This document shows, one piece after another, positions 63,436 to 64,000 of a stretch of 64,000 nucleotides of DNA. The position numbers and the translations under genes are program-made. Origin of the DNA: Streptomyces sp. NBC_00154 (lineage in GTDB: Bacteria > Actinomycetota > Actinomycetes > Streptomycetales > Streptomycetaceae); NCBI RefSeq assembly GCF_026342835.1, contig NZ_JAPEMI010000001.1, positions 1,494,501 to 1,558,500 on the forward strand. Reading direction: 5' to 3'. Numbering within the stretch: position 1 is the stretch's first letter; the number at the start of each line of letters is the position of its first letter. Under the pieces are notes generated by a model, which had not been told where the DNA came from, ran no database searches, and saw only the letters and a list, made by a program, of their open reading frames with translations.

Positions 63436-64000
63436 GTGGCAATGTTCCGACTCCAAGGCAGCAAGACGCTCGCCGTCGATCTCACCGGCGACGCCGTCAA
63501 GGCGAAGAACGGCTCGATGGTCGCGTACGACGGCCGGATGGCGTTCAAGAAGATGTCCGGCGGCGGTGAGGGGATCCGCGGCATGGTGACCCGCCGGCTG
63601 ACCGGTGAGCAGATGACCGTGATGGAAGTGACAGGACAGGGCACCTGCTACTTCGCCGACCGCGCGAGCGAGATCAATCTCGTGTCGCTGCGCGGCGAGA
63701 AGCTCTACGTGGAGGCGAGCAATCTGCTCTGCACCGACGCCGGGCTGCGCACCGGCACCACCTTCACCGGGCTGCGCGGCGGGGCGACCGGCAACGGCCT
63801 GTTCACCACCACCGTCGAGGGCACCGGCCAGGCGGCGATCATGTCGGACGGCTCGGCCGTGGTGCTGCGGGTGACGGCCCAGTACCCGCTGTTCGTCGAC
63901 CCCGGCGCGTACATCGCCCACCAGGGCAACCTCCAGCAGCACTTCCAGTCCGGGGTGAACTTCCGGACGCTGATGGGCGAGGGCTCGGGCGAGTCGTTCC
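63436..64000 (+). CDS. AIM24-family protein (partial, C-terminus outside window)
   Basis: The first 188 residues of an AIM24/TIGR00266-type protein: 'MFRLQGSKTLAVDLTGDAVK', 'VMEVTGQGTCYFADRASEIN', 'GLFTTTVEGTGQAAIMSDGS' and 'YPLFVDPGAYIAHQGNLQQH'. The fold is a double-stranded beta helix related to tryptophan-RNA-binding attenuator-like proteins. The bacterial function is unknown. GTG at 63436 (VAMFRL) follows a -10-like TAACGT by 6 nt; ATG two codons on is the alternative. In Streptomyces several AIM24 genes often follow one another, so more copies may lie to the right. Confidence 0.88.
   Translation, partial: MAMFRLQGSKTLAVDLTGDAVKAKNGSMVAYDGRMAFKKMSGGGEGIRGMVTRRLTGEQMTVMEVTGQGTCYFADRASEINLVSLRGEKLYVEASNLLCTDAGLRTGTTFTGLRGGATGNGLFTTTVEGTGQAAIMSDGSAVVLRVTAQYPLFVDPGAYIAHQGNLQQHFQSGVNFRTLMGEGSGESF

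Overview
This window is high-GC actinobacterial chromosome, almost certainly Streptomyces. The evidence is strong third-position GC bias, frequent GTG and TTG starts, many ATGA/GTGA gene overlaps, and a gene set typical of the Streptomyces chromosome core. The block glgE-treS-maltokinase-glgB with a divergent glgP matches the well-known S. coelicolor glgE1 locus. I saw no rRNA, tRNA, insertion sequence, prophage or CRISPR array, and nothing suggesting a recent island. The assignment to Streptomyces and all family names rest on pattern recognition, not on database searches.

Layout. Positions 1-2450 hold two tandem lipoprotein L,D-transpeptidases (minus strand), the first cut by the window edge. 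Then come glgX (2602-4869) and a minus-strand operon of an ABC-2 drug-type exporter with a LuxR-type two-component system (8660 to 4912). Next are four half-size ABC exporters forming two heterodimer pairs (8803-16584), a secreted thermolysin-type protease, a secreted alginate-lyase-like enzyme, and the alpha-glucan block glgP / glgE-treS-mak-glgB (20625-32150). A HelD/HelR-like helicase ends tail to tail with glgB. Between it and a TIGR04222-like membrane protein lies an AT-rich spacer with a consensus promoter, a foldable ~100-nt segment and an intrinsic terminator.

From 35.7 kb on there are a merR-trxA operon, a secreted GH16 beta-1,3-glucanase under a LacI-type operator, a C4-dicarboxylate carrier (dctA) divergent from a DcuS/DcuR-like pair, a sugar ABC importer without its own ATPase, and an XRE regulator. 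The central carbon genes pfkA, pta, ackA and pyk follow. Then come an uncharacterised secreted/membrane trio (DUF6230, DUF6114, Ser/Pro-rich secreted protein), a thioredoxin-TPR protein, a TetR regulator and isobutyryl-CoA mutase icmA with a striking promoter palindrome. The right end holds two DUF3817 proteins, a MarR regulator, an MFS exporter beside an apparently 5'-truncated ArsR-type regulator, a thiamine-binding protein and the start of an AIM24 protein.

How it works together. The centre is an alpha-glucan economy: TreS and maltokinase turn trehalose into maltose-1-phosphate, GlgE extends glucan, GlgB branches it, GlgP and GlgX degrade it. PfkA, Pyk, Pta and AckA handle glycolytic and acetate flux. 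Secreted polymer hydrolases and importers feed it. Regulation visible in the DNA includes clear operator palindromes (MerR, LacI and TetR types) and an unusual number of genes whose -10 box lies 6-8 nt before the start codon, predicting leaderless mRNAs.
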